NCBI RefSeq assembly: GCF_042432905.1
Contig: NZ_JBHLWI010000037.1
Location: 62,001 to 126,000 of the forward strand
DNA: 64,000 nucleotides
From: Fontibacter flavus
GTDB lineage: Bacteria; Bacteroidota; Bacteroidia; Cytophagales; Cyclobacteriaceae
Direction of reading: 5' to 3'
Below are positions 54,675 through 63,216 of this stretch, one piece after another. Below the pieces are notes generated by a model, which saw nothing but the letters and a program-made list of their open reading frames with translations, made no database searches and had not been told where the DNA came from. How positions within the stretch are numbered: the stretch's first letter is position 1; every line of letters starts with the position of its first letter. A program made the translations under genes and the position numbers.

Positions 54675-56878
54675 TTTCGGGAATCTGGATTCAGATAGAT
54701 TTTGTGCCTTAACAAAAGCGGGATTTCTTCCACATCTTTGGCCAAGACAGCACCTATAAATGACAGGTTGACCTCACCGTACCTGTTGAGCGACTGAGCA
54801 AGGGCAATAGCAGGATCGTCAGTTGAAAAGGTATTCTCTTGGATGCTTTCCTGACGGTTGAACACATCTGATTTGACAAAAAGGCTGCCCTCTCTTCTTT
54901 CCAACGAGGAAAGCATGATCAGCCCATGTGCCAGATCTTCCTTTATGCGGGCTGCATTTTCTTTTTGGTTGAGCTGGCCAAAGCTTTTTGTGAACTCGTC
55001 ATAGGCCTTCCCGATGGTATCAAGGTATCCATCAGGTTTTTCCTCTCCTTGGTTTTTATCAAGATAAGCATCCCGCAGTTCAATGTACTTTTGATAAAAA
55101 TCCCGATGTCTTTCACCGTCAACCAAGGGAACCACGTTCATGGTACCATCCGGTGATCCTGAAGCTTCCAGCCTCCCCGGCTTACCTTCATTCATGACCA
55201 AGGCGCCTGCTACATGAAAAGGCTTTGAGACCTGAAAGGCCATTGGCTTGTCCAGAATGTTCCGGAAAGCTTCTTTCAGTTGTGGTTCACCTTCAAAAAG
55301 GTATTCATGGCCGTACTGTCGGAGCTCGCGCGTAAGGTTTTGCAGCCTGTAAGGAAGCACTGCTGCATTCATCCAGTTTGCAGAGAAGGTAATCTCCTTC
55401 AGGTTGGAGTACAGCTTGTAATGGTATTTTGAGTTGTTCAGCGCACGGGCTGTCAACAGTACAATACCTTCATGTTCCGGATTATCTGCTGTCCTGATCA
55501 CACCAAGCATTTTGACGGATTGCTTTTGGATCACTGTTGCGTCCAGACTGTTCAGATAGTCCATTGCCCTGTTGGTCTTTTCAGCAGGCATGGCATCGAA
55601 AAGTCCAAGCTGGATACTTTCCTGTGTCTGCCGTTTTTCGGGTGCGGGCACATAGGTCAGTTTCGGAGCATCGGATACCTGTTGTTGTGATGCTCCTTTC
55701 ACCAACTGTTCTCCAAGGGAATGGAAAGCCTTGACATTGAGCCTTTCCTGAAAGTCTGTTTTAAGCAGCGCACTCAGCGTATCGCCAATATTCCCGATAT
55801 TTCCCGTCTGCCATACGGAAATATTCGCCTTGCCATATTGGTTCTTCCCGGGGCCTACTTCGTTGCCAACAATGCGTGACGGGTGCGATACGATAAATTC
55901 ATTCAGACTGAATTCCCCGAATTCGTTGCTCTTATTGACCGTTCCCAGCAGTTGTTTTTCCTCCGCAGACAACCCCTCTTTATTGTCGTTTTTCTGCACG
56001 ACTAAAAGATGGCTTGGCGCTTCGGTGTTTCCGGTATCTTTCATCAGGTTGTCCGGCATGACGGACAGGCTTACAAAATCTGCCCTTTCAAACAGGTGCT
56101 GGCGTGCGGCTTTGTTTGAAGGGTTGTTCAAAAAGGCATCCGTGGTGATATAGGCCATCAGGCCACCATGTCCAAGTTTGTCCAGTCCTTTGGCAAAAAA
56201 GTAGTTGTGTATTTTACTGGTCAGTTCAGAGTTCTGGTAAGCAGGGTCATAAACCCTGAAATTCCCAAAGGGAATATTGCTCACCACCAGATCAAATTTA
56301 CCGTTCTCCTCATTTGGGGTATTTTCAAAACCAGTGACCTGTATTTTTGAAGGAACGCCTAGATTGGGAGCGAGGGCTTCCAGCACCTTTCCGGTCAATA
56401 CATCTTTCTCCACCGCAGTTGCGGCATGCAGTTGTGGAAATGCTTTTACCGCCTCGCTGATAAATATTCCTGCACCGGAACTCGGCTCATATAGCTTGGT
56501 TGGATTTACACCCTGGGCTTTAAGCGTTTCATAAAGCACCTTTGGGACAATATCTGGCGTGTAAAAGGAAGTCAGGACACTGTTTTTAAGGGATTGTATG
56601 GCCTCGTTATATTCCTTCCCGGACAAGTTGCCCTCCAACAATTGCTTGAGCTGTGTGATATCGTCAAACAGTTCCAAATCACTTTTTGACGCACCAAGAT
56701 TCTTCCAGTTTTTGTCTTCAATGTCCAGATACAGGATGGCCTTTATTCCGCCAAAGCCAGAATAGGCCTGAAGCTTGGCGAGGTCTCCCGCCTCGGGCTG
56801 TCTTCCCCCAAGGAGGGCAAATGCCACCCTGAGGGCTTCGATATTTTCCCTGAGTTTATGTTTTGGGTTGTAGGCCAT
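54578..56878 (-). pseudogene. Methyltransferase-helicase, methyltransferase half
   Basis: This 766-residue reading frame starts MAYNPKHKLRENIEALRVAF and encodes an N6-adenine methyltransferase-like domain. Motif I is LYEPSSGAGIFISEAV (about residues 140-155), and motif IV is VVSNIPFGNF in the NPPF position. Its last 25 or so codons (after WEPADK) are out of frame; the true continuation is in the helicase frame. The start overlaps the DUF1896 stop by 1 base (TGATG). The module is inserted between traE and traF. Confidence 0.8.
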
Positions 56879-57327
56879 CAGTAGTTTTCCTGTGATTGTT
56901 GCATCAGGTATTCGTGAAGTGTGCCTGTGACAGTGTAGTAGAGTTCCCTGCTTTCGCTGTTATGATGGTCAAATGCATAGGCGTCAAATGCAGGTGCGCA
57001 GTCTTTGAGCATATTCATCACCTCCCATTGGAGTATCCCGGCGGATTGGAACTTTTGGTAATCATCGCTGAACTCCTCTTCCAGCACATGTAGCAGGTAG
57101 CTGTACCGGGAAGGCGGAAATTCACCGACCAATGCATCCATGCATTTTTCCTGAATGATGTAACCGGGGGCATTTTTGGCATACAGCTCCTCCAGCAGGG
57201 GCGTAAGCCCTTCCACCTTTTGGTCGATGAAAGCGCTTACACCCTGATCTTCCTGAAGGGCTACAAGCAAATCAGGATGCTCTGTAGACAGAAATCGATG
57301 CAGTTTCTTTTTGAGAATTTGCTTCAT
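56878..57327 (-). CDS. DUF1896 family protein
   Basis: This 149-residue helical protein starts MKQILKKKLHRFLSTEHPDLL. It has the family blocks YIIQEKCMDALVGEFPPSRYSYLLHVLEEEF and QWEVMNMLKDC. DUF1896 proteins routinely precede the large methyltransferase-helicase in Bacteroidota mobile elements. The gene overlaps that gene by 1 base and lies 12 bases after traE. Its function is unknown. Confidence 0.75.
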   Translation of the reverse strand: MKQILKKKLHRFLSTEHPDLLVALQEDQGVSAFIDQKVEGLTPLLEELYAKNAPGYIIQEKCMDALVGEFPPSRYSYLLHVLEEEFSDDYQKFQSAGILQWEVMNMLKDCAPAFDAYAFDHHNSESRELYYTVTGTLHEYLMQQSQENY

Positions 57328-57339
57328 TGAGAATGCTTT

Positions 57340-57672
57340 TTACAGACCGAAGAAGCTGGAAAGGACTGTAGCCACCAATACCAGAAAGATGCATGAGCCG
57401 AACCATGCCGTAGCCACTTTCCCGGTATCATGGTCACCACTGTTCCATTTGTTGTACACTTTGATGGCACCGATCAGCCCCACCAATGCCCCGATGGCGT
57501 ACATCAGGTTGATGGCGGTCTGGTAATAGGTTCTGATGTGGTTGGTCGCATCCACAATTCCCGCAGTTCCGCTTTGGGAATATGCATTGTAGCAGCACAG
57601 GACAGATGCGATAAGTAGGAGAAGCAGGAACTTCCAGTTTCTTTGGGGACAGGTAGCAATGTTTACATTCAT
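57340..57672 (-). CDS. traE: Conjugative transposon protein TraE (DUF4134, VirB2-like)
   Basis: This 110-residue pilin-like membrane protein has a cleavable signal peptide (about residues 1-32, ending NAYSQ), then two transmembrane helices around YAIGALVGLIGAIKVYNKWN and TAWFGSCIFLVLVATVLSSFF. It matches DUF4134, the VirB2 counterpart. It overlaps the upstream gene by 4 bases. Confidence 0.9.
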   Translation of the reverse strand: MNVNIATCPQRNWKFLLLLLIASVLCCYNAYSQSGTAGIVDATNHIRTYYQTAINLMYAIGALVGLIGAIKVYNKWNSGDHDTGKVATAWFGSCIFLVLVATVLSSFFGL

Positions 57673-58136
57673 GGTTTTTGATTTTTATTGATAGGCATAT
57701 TTTCAATGAGGGCTTTCCAGCGGTTTTCCAGTTCCTCATGGGTAATTTCCAGACCGATCTTCTTTGCCTCGGCATGGATACAGTTGTTGATGGCGTGCCT
57801 GAAAGCGGGGACTTTCAAGCCTTCGAAGGTTTCCAGCTTTTGGGTGATCTGGAACAACAGCACTTTTTTATCCTTTGACCGGGCAAAAGTGGGAATCACC
57901 TTCTCCCGCAAATCGGCGTTGATCATTTCAAGCTCACCAAAAGCCTTGGCAAACTGCGATTCGGAAAGAAGGATGCTTGTCTCAGGCTTCTCGCCTTTTT
58001 TTTTGGAAGGGATCTTCAATTCCATTTTGGCGGCTATTTCTTTCCCAAAGTAGCGTGCCGCCACATAGAGATAGTAGACCGTGAATAGGATTCCCAGAGC
58101 GAGGAAAAACTGTTCCCATGTAATTTCATTGAGCAT
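57669..58136 (-). CDS. Small membrane protein at the head of the tra cluster
   Basis: This 155-residue protein starts MLNEITWEQFFLALGILFTVYYLYV at the ATG at 58136; the frame upstream of it does not look coding. It has one N-terminal transmembrane helix (about 9-27), then a charged cytoplasmic part with SILLSESQFAKAFGELEMIN. It occupies the place where traA-traD lie in complete elements, and could be TraD-like, but I cannot show that. It is the first tra-strand gene seen, so the operon is cut or starts here. Confidence 0.6.
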   Translation of the reverse strand: MLNEITWEQFFLALGILFTVYYLYVAARYFGKEIAAKMELKIPSKKKGEKPETSILLSESQFAKAFGELEMINADLREKVIPTFARSKDKKVLLFQITQKLETFEGLKVPAFRHAINNCIHAEAKKIGLEITHEELENRWKALIENMPINKNQKP

Positions 58137-58341
58137 AGTGATTGGTTTGAAGTTGAACTTTTCTGGTGCAATTGTGAAGGGCAAAATTCCCCTGACGGGA
58201 TCGTTTTTTATCACACTGCGATTTGGAAGTGGGTCAAATTGATTGGCAAGAAATGGCTGACCCAGCCAAAAAATCCCCTGGGTTTTTCTTTAAAAAGCGT
58301 TTGGAATTATTATATTTATAGCTGAACCCTAATAGGTTAGC

Positions 58342-58524
58342 TTGAAAGAAGTACAGTACATATCGGAAAAAGAATGGATGAACCGGTTAAAATCCGACGA
58401 TGAGGCCGCTTTTGCCCGATTGTATAAAGCCTCTTAAACCAAGCTGTATGGCAATATCCTAAAGCTGGTCAAGGATGAGGAAACAGCCAAAGAGCTGATG
58501 CAGGATGTTTTTTGTAAAGCTTAA
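58342..58524 (+). pseudogene. Truncated ECF sigma-factor gene with an internal stop
   Basis: Starting from TTG at 58342, the plus strand reads LKEVQYISEKEWMNRLKSDDEAAFARLYKAS, then a TAA at 58435, then TKLYGNILKLVKDEETAKELMQDVFCKA and another TAA at 58522. This is region 1-2 of a FecI-like ECF sigma factor (compare DEAAFxxLYKxYWxxLY and ETAKExxQDVF). The rest of the protein is missing. The stops replace Trp codons of the family consensus. Confidence 0.7.
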
Positions 58525-58561
58525 GAGTAAAAAATATATTTTAAAAGAAAATTTTCTATTT

Positions 58562-59488
58562 CTATTTCCTCATCAAACTCAAGCTAAAGTATTCTTTTTG
58601 ATCTGTAAAATGCCTATCCCAAGTGAATCCTGTTTGTGAAGCAATTTTATCCAGCTCCTTTAGACTGTACTTTTGGGAAATTTCCGTATGAATGGTTTCA
58701 TATTTATCAAAGCTGATTTCCATTTCACCGATTTTTACTTTTTGATCATCCATACTGACCAAAAAACTCAAGGCAGATCCGGTAAGGGGATTGTAAACCC
58801 CATAATGCTCAAAAGCATCTAAATTAAAATCAGCATCCAGTTCTCGGTTGATCCTTTTCAGAAGGTTCAGGTTAAATTGTTTGGTAACACCTTCTCTGTC
58901 GTTATAAGCTGCACGGATCACATGGGGGTTTTTCTTAAGGTCTACTCCCATCAGAAAAAAATCACCGGGCCTTAGAAAATCATTGACAAACTGAATAAAT
59001 TCCAGGGCTTGACCATTAGGAAAATTACCGATGTTACTTCCCATAAATAAAACCAATCGGGGATTGGTTCTTTCCTTAAGCAAATCCAAAGTATGAAGAT
59101 AATCTCCGGCTACAGGTTCCACTTTCAAACCTGGAATCTGTTTTTGCACCAATTCCTTGTTCACTTCGAGAATCTCAGGAGAGATATCCATAGGTATGTA
59201 GGTAAGGTTTTCAAACTTAAGCTTTGCTTCCTCCAGCAAAATCACTGTTTTGGTACCATCACCTGCCCCCAATTCTATAATATCCAAATCAGAAAAAGGA
59301 AGCTCATTGAGTATATCAGCTGAACTTTCCAAAAGGATCTCCACTTCGCATTCTGGAAGGTAATATTCCTCCAATGCCATGATTTTTTGAAATATCCGGC
59401 TTCCCTCTTCATCATAGAAATACTTGGAAGGAAGGGATTTTTGAGACTTTTGCAGCCCTTGAATTACGTCTTTCAAAAAATTATCCAT
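58562..59488 (-). CDS. egtD: L-histidine N-alpha-methyltransferase EgtD
   Basis: EgtD converts histidine to hercynine with three S-adenosylmethionine molecules, the first step of ergothioneine synthesis. The 308-residue protein has the SAM motif IELGAGDGTKTVILLEEA (about residues 71-88). The GSNIGNFPNG segment, AYNDREGVTKQFNLNLLKRIN and YETIHTEISQKYS complete the typical EgtD pattern. Length is normal (mycobacterial EgtD about 320). It follows egtB by 1 base in a tight operon. Confidence 0.92.
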   Translation of the reverse strand: MDNFLKDVIQGLQKSQKSLPSKYFYDEEGSRIFQKIMALEEYYLPECEVEILLESSADILNELPFSDLDIIELGAGDGTKTVILLEEAKLKFENLTYIPMDISPEILEVNKELVQKQIPGLKVEPVAGDYLHTLDLLKERTNPRLVLFMGSNIGNFPNGQALEFIQFVNDFLRPGDFFLMGVDLKKNPHVIRAAYNDREGVTKQFNLNLLKRINRELDADFNLDAFEHYGVYNPLTGSALSFLVSMDDQKVKIGEMEISFDKYETIHTEISQKYSLKELDKIASQTGFTWDRHFTDQKEYFSLSLMRK

Positions 59489-59489
59489 A

Positions 59490-60644
59490 TCATTTCACCA
59501 ATCTAAAACCTGAAAAAAGCCACCTGCAGGAGGAATGAAAGAAATTGCGGTAAGTTTTACGGCTATGCCCTTTTGGGGTAGCCACTGAAGCACCGCGGAG
59601 TACATTCTGATTGCTCATAAACTTGCCATTGTACTCTCCAAGAGCACCGGGTGCCTTTTCGAAGCCCGGGTAAGGCAAATAGGCACTGTAGGTCCATTCC
59701 CAAAGTTGCCCCCAGTTGAGCTTATCCCCTGCTACTTCCCATTCAAATTCGGTCGGCAAGCGCATCCCCTTCCACTCTGCATAAGCATAAGCTTCGTAAA
59801 AACTAATATGCTGTACGGGCAAGGATAAGTCCAGCATTTCAAAACCCTCCAAGGTGTATGAATACCATTCTCCTTTGTGCTTATGCCAGTATAAGGGCGC
59901 AGTAATGTTTTCCTTATTTATATAATCCCAGCCTTCGGACAACCAATAGTTGAAATCCTGGTACCCTCGTGCTTCAATGAATTCCAAAAATTCTCCGTTA
60001 GTAACCAGGTTTTCCGCAATTTCAAAAGGCCGGATCAGTACCTCATGTTGCCCAAGTTCATTGTCATAACAAAAGCCATCTCCACTGGCACCAATAGCAT
60101 ATACTCCGCCTTCCACTTTCACAAATCCCTTTTTCACTTCTTGGCTTAAGGAAAATCCTTCACCATAAACAGGAAATGTTGGCTGATTCCCGAGTATATA
60201 TTTGATATCATAGACCAAAAGTTCCTGATGCTGCTGCTCGTGGTTGATACCGATTTCTATGACATCCCACACCTCTTGATCTGGATTCTTGTCCAAAAAA
60301 TCCAGCATCTGTTCGGTCACATATGCCCTGTAAGCCATTACTTCCCTGACAGGAGGGCGGCTCATCAAACCTCTGTTTGGCCGGAGCACCCTTTCTCCTG
60401 CATTGTTGTAGTAGCTATTGAACAGATAAGCAAAGTCATCGTGATAGAGCTGATATCCTTTCGAGTAAGGTTCCAAAACAAAAGCTTCAAAAAACCATGT
60501 AGTGTGACCGAGGTGCCACTTGGGTGGGGAAACATCCACCATGGGTTGGGGAACATAATCCTCTATCTCCAGTGGTTCACAGATTTTTTCTGAATGACTT
60601 CTAGCTTCAACAAATCGCTCTCTAAGTCGTGAAGTTTTATTCAT
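59490..60644 (-). CDS. egtB: Ergothioneine synthase EgtB (iron-dependent sulfoxide synthase)
   Basis: EgtB joins hercynine to a thiol donor using a mononuclear iron. The N-terminal DinB-like part has the His-rich PPKWHLGHTTWFFEAF (about residues 39-54), and the second metal ligands lie in GINHEQQHQELL. The C-terminal half is a sulfatase-modifying-factor (C-type lectin) domain with LPTEFEWEVAG. Length (384) is slightly shorter than the mycobacterial type (about 430). No egtA, egtC or egtE is adjacent, so the direct-cysteine or partial route is possible. It sits 1 base from egtD. Confidence 0.92.
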   Translation of the reverse strand: MNKTSRLRERFVEARSHSEKICEPLEIEDYVPQPMVDVSPPKWHLGHTTWFFEAFVLEPYSKGYQLYHDDFAYLFNSYYNNAGERVLRPNRGLMSRPPVREVMAYRAYVTEQMLDFLDKNPDQEVWDVIEIGINHEQQHQELLVYDIKYILGNQPTFPVYGEGFSLSQEVKKGFVKVEGGVYAIGASGDGFCYDNELGQHEVLIRPFEIAENLVTNGEFLEFIEARGYQDFNYWLSEGWDYINKENITAPLYWHKHKGEWYSYTLEGFEMLDLSLPVQHISFYEAYAYAEWKGMRLPTEFEWEVAGDKLNWGQLWEWTYSAYLPYPGFEKAPGALGEYNGKFMSNQNVLRGASVATPKGHSRKTYRNFFHSSCRWLFSGFRLVK

Positions 60645-60647
60645 AAT

Positions 60648-62123
60648 TCATTTTTTTCGAATCAAGATAATAACAAAATAAGCTGCCATTCCCAAAAACA
60701 TCAGGCTGAAAGGAAAAGCAAAAACAATCAACATCTGCGAAACAGCCTCCAACAACGCTTCTTTCCCTATCAAAATCAATCCGATAGTAAAAAGCCCAAT
60801 CATTAAACCCCAAAACAATCTATAGGTTTTGGAAGGCTCTACATTTCCCCGATCAGTAAACATACTTAGTACATAAATTGCAGAGTCCACAGAGGTGATC
60901 AAAAATGTAAAAACCAAAACCAGACCAATAATTTTTGTTATTCCGGCCCAAGGAAAGTAGTCCAGAAAAATAAAAAGTCCTGTATAAATGGATTGGAAGT
61001 CCTCAAAAGATGCTTTGCCGGATTGAATTAAATGAAAAGCACTTTGACCAAATATTGTAAACCAAATAAATGTACCTAAGGCTGGTACAATTAAGACTGC
61101 CAAAACAAATTCCCTAATACTACGGCCTTTGGAAATCCTCGCAATAAAAACCCCGGTGAAGGGAGCCCATGCAAGCCAAAATGCCCAATAAAAATAAGTC
61201 CAATCCTGTAAGAATTCTATCCCGACCTGATGGTTCCCTAAATTAAGTGACATGGAAGCAAACTCATAAACATAATTGCCCAGAATATTTAGAAATCCAA
61301 ACTGAACACCTCCCGACCAACTCAAAATAGCTACTGATATCAAAAGTACTGTAGCCAGGCTAAGGTTGAAGTTCGAGAGGTTTTTGATGCCTTTTTGCAT
61401 TCCCAATAATGCTGAAGTTGTGGCGATGACTGTAATCACTATTACCGCCATAACTGCTTGAAAGGCATTTGTCGGAATATCACCTAAAAAACCTATTGCC
61501 TCCAATAATTGCCTTGACCCCAAACCCAGTGCTGCAACAACTCCCAGTAGGGTACAGACTATAGTCAGAACATTCATCAGAACTGCCAAAAAACTGTATT
61601 GCACTTCGCCCGATAAAAGTGAGGAGCTGAGGGCCGCCGCTTTTTTTAAATAGAGTACATAAGCCATGATCAAACCAAACAAGCCATAAAAAGCCCAAGG
61701 AGTCAGTCCCCAGTGAAAAAAGGTGTACTGTAAAGCAAAATCACCTGTACTGAGGATCGATGATCTGGGCGGATTTTGAAAATAAAAAACAGGTTCCTGC
61801 ACAGCCCTCAATAATAGGCCGGCTCCCATCCCTGTACTATAAAGCATGGCAATCCAAGAAAACCAAGAGTAAACCGGTTTTTCTTGTCTAAATCGGATTT
61901 CCCCCCATTTTGAAAAGGCTAATACAAAAAGTAGGATAACTGAAAGAAATCCCAAAGTCAGATAAAAGAACCCAAAATTTTGAAGTAGCATCACTGTCAA
62001 TTCTCCAAGTTTTTCCTTAAAAAAATCAGGAAAAAGAAAAGCGAAACCCAAAAAAAGAATACAAAATCCCAAAACAGAAATCTTGGTAACTTTTTGAGGT
62101 TGTCTTAAAGCTTTTAAAATCAT
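60648..62123 (-). CDS. BCCT-family transporter (betaine/carnitine/choline type)
   Basis: This 491-residue transporter has 12 hydrophobic segments. The first periplasmic-side loop has MLYSTGMGAGLLLRAVQEP, and the core signature WAFWLAWAPFTGVFIARISKGRSIREFV is present (the Trp/GxFxAxxSxGR box). BCCT carriers take up trimethylammonium compounds. It is the first gene of the operon, 3 bases before egtB, so hercynine, ergothioneine or histidine betaine are attractive substrates; this is inferred from context only. Confidence 0.9.
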   Translation of the reverse strand: MILKALRQPQKVTKISVLGFCILFLGFAFLFPDFFKEKLGELTVMLLQNFGFFYLTLGFLSVILLFVLAFSKWGEIRFRQEKPVYSWFSWIAMLYSTGMGAGLLLRAVQEPVFYFQNPPRSSILSTGDFALQYTFFHWGLTPWAFYGLFGLIMAYVLYLKKAAALSSSLLSGEVQYSFLAVLMNVLTIVCTLLGVVAALGLGSRQLLEAIGFLGDIPTNAFQAVMAVIVITVIATTSALLGMQKGIKNLSNFNLSLATVLLISVAILSWSGGVQFGFLNILGNYVYEFASMSLNLGNHQVGIEFLQDWTYFYWAFWLAWAPFTGVFIARISKGRSIREFVLAVLIVPALGTFIWFTIFGQSAFHLIQSGKASFEDFQSIYTGLFIFLDYFPWAGITKIIGLVLVFTFLITSVDSAIYVLSMFTDRGNVEPSKTYRLFWGLMIGLFTIGLILIGKEALLEAVSQMLIVFAFPFSLMFLGMAAYFVIILIRKK

Positions 62124-62179
62124 AGTGATGTTAAATCCTCTAATAAATGTGAACTATGATTTTCAATATAATTATAATA

Positions 62180-62461
62180 TTATGGCTTTACTTCCACTCC
62201 CTTCCAAAATGCTACATAATTTTTAATTTCCCTTGCAGCAGGTTTGGTGTCCGGATAATACCAAGCAGCATCTTTATTGGTTTTACCATCTACTTCCACG
62301 TGATAATAGGAGGCAACACCCTTCCAAGGACAGGTGGTTTGTGTTTCCGATGGTTTGAAAAACTCCTTTTTAATTGTCTCAGCCGGAAAATAATGGTTTC
62401 CTTCTATTTGTATCGTTGTACCGCTCTCAGCAATGATTTGATTATTCCAGATTGCTTTCAT
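62180..62461 (-). CDS. DUF427 domain protein
   Basis: This 93-residue cytoplasmic protein starts MKAIWNNQIIAESGTTIQIEG. It has the family blocks HYFPAETI, TTCPWKGVASYY, and a C-terminal AAWYYPDTKPAAREIKNYVAFW. The function is unknown; family members are small beta-proteins. It lies 56 bases upstream of the BCCT gene on the same strand and may share its transcript. Confidence 0.88.
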   Translation of the reverse strand: MKAIWNNQIIAESGTTIQIEGNHYFPAETIKKEFFKPSETQTTCPWKGVASYYHVEVDGKTNKDAAWYYPDTKPAAREIKNYVAFWKGVEVKP

Positions 62462-62681
62462 TGTTTCAATTTTTTTTTGTACCTGTATCGATTAACGCCA
62501 TTAGCAAAAATAGCAATCAAATCAATGTGTTTATTTAGATAAAACCACTTTCTCAACAATACCATTATATTTTGTCGGCAAATTGACATTTTTTAATTCA
62601 TCATGATCAAAAGTAGACGCTCTTTTTTCCTTTGAGGTATAATTGGTTACCTTTTTAATCCATTTTTCTTAACTTTATCAC
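62462..62681. other. AT-rich region upstream of the short secreted ORF
   Basis: A gap of 220 bases with no ORF of note. It must contain the promoter of the DUF427/BCCT side and possibly one toward the short ORF; no full promoter match was seen. Confidence 0.4.
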
Positions 62682-62861
62682 ATGTGTCAATTCAAGATCA
62701 AACTGTTACTTTTCATTTTGGGAATTGGTTTTTTCCCTTGGCAACTGGTATGTACAGCCCATCCTTTTGGTCATGACCATGATCCAACTGAAGGTCCAAG
62801 CCCTTGTGAATTGCGGAGAAGCAATTTATTAAGTTCAAACTCAAAAAATCTTTACTTTTGA
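62682..62861 (+). CDS. Short ORF with a secretion signal, probably a truncated gene
   Basis: This ORF reads MCQFKIKLLLFILGIGFFPW and then HPFGHDHDPTEGPSPCELRR over 59 residues. It has a signal peptide-like N-terminus and a His/Asp-rich start of a mature secreted protein. The end (NLLSSNSKNLYF) looks unrelated, as if the original frame was cut at about 62820-62830. The stop lies 3 bases before the next ATG. I cannot assign a family. Confidence 0.45.
   Translation: MCQFKIKLLLFILGIGFFPWQLVCTAHPFGHDHDPTEGPSPCELRRSNLLSSNSKNLYF
62853..62860 (+). promoter_or_regulatory. -7-like element directly before the DksA/TraR-like gene
   Basis: TACTTTTG fits TAnnTTTG and ends 4 bases before the ATG at 62865. 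If used, it would give a leaderless or nearly leaderless message. No well-spaced TTTG lies upstream. Confidence 0.25.
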
Positions 62862-62864
62862 TAT

Positions 62865-63188
62865 ATGACAAGTGATGAAATTAAACAGAGATTTATTGAC
62901 GAAATCTCAAAGACGGAGAAACTAATCATTGAGTATCAGGAAATGACAAAACCTGTCGTCCCTGACGTAGCTATTGGCCGAATTTCAAGAATGGACGCTC
63001 TCAACAACAAAGCCGTGATAGAATCAGCTTTAAGACAAGCACAAGAGAAATTAAATAAACTGAAGTATGTGCTTTCAAAAATTGGCAGTGAAGACTTTGG
63101 AATTTGTATGAAGTGTAGAACTCAAATTCCAGTTGGGCGAATTTTAATCAGACCAGAAAGTATGTATTGTGTAAATTGTGCAAAATAA
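62865..63188 (+). CDS. DksA/TraR-family zinc-finger protein
   Basis: This 107-residue regulator of the DksA/TraR type binds the secondary channel of RNA polymerase. The N-terminal helical coiled coil (about 1-75) contains VAIGRISRMDALNNKAVIESALR. The C4 zinc finger has Cys pairs ICMKCRTQIPVGRI and YCVNCAK at the end. Acidic tip residues of full DksA (DxxDxA) are not clearly present, so it may be a divergent paralog. It converges on the SulP gene. Confidence 0.88.
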   Translation: MTSDEIKQRFIDEISKTEKLIIEYQEMTKPVVPDVAIGRISRMDALNNKAVIESALRQAQEKLNKLKYVLSKIGSEDFGICMKCRTQIPVGRILIRPESMYCVNCAK

Positions 63189-63209
63189 AAAGGGCGGATA
63201 AACCGCCCT
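63181..63209 (-). terminator. Terminator of the SulP gene
   Basis: A 7-bp stem (AGGGCGG / CCGCCCT) with a 5-base loop lies just beyond the SulP stop. On the minus strand it is followed by TTTTATTTTG. It overlaps the end of the DksA-like gene. Confidence 0.65.
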
Positions 63210-63216
63210 AACAATT

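Noticed and set aside
38660..58340. Integrase, relaxase or coupling-protein genes among the ICE ORFs
   Set aside because: No active-site pattern of these families was seen in any of the substantial ORFs; TraG here is VirB4-like.
58432..58524. The two stops in the sigma relic at Trp positions as evidence of a changed genetic code
   Set aside because: The stops are TAA, not TGA, a normal Trp codon is present upstream in the same relic, and no other gene shows it.
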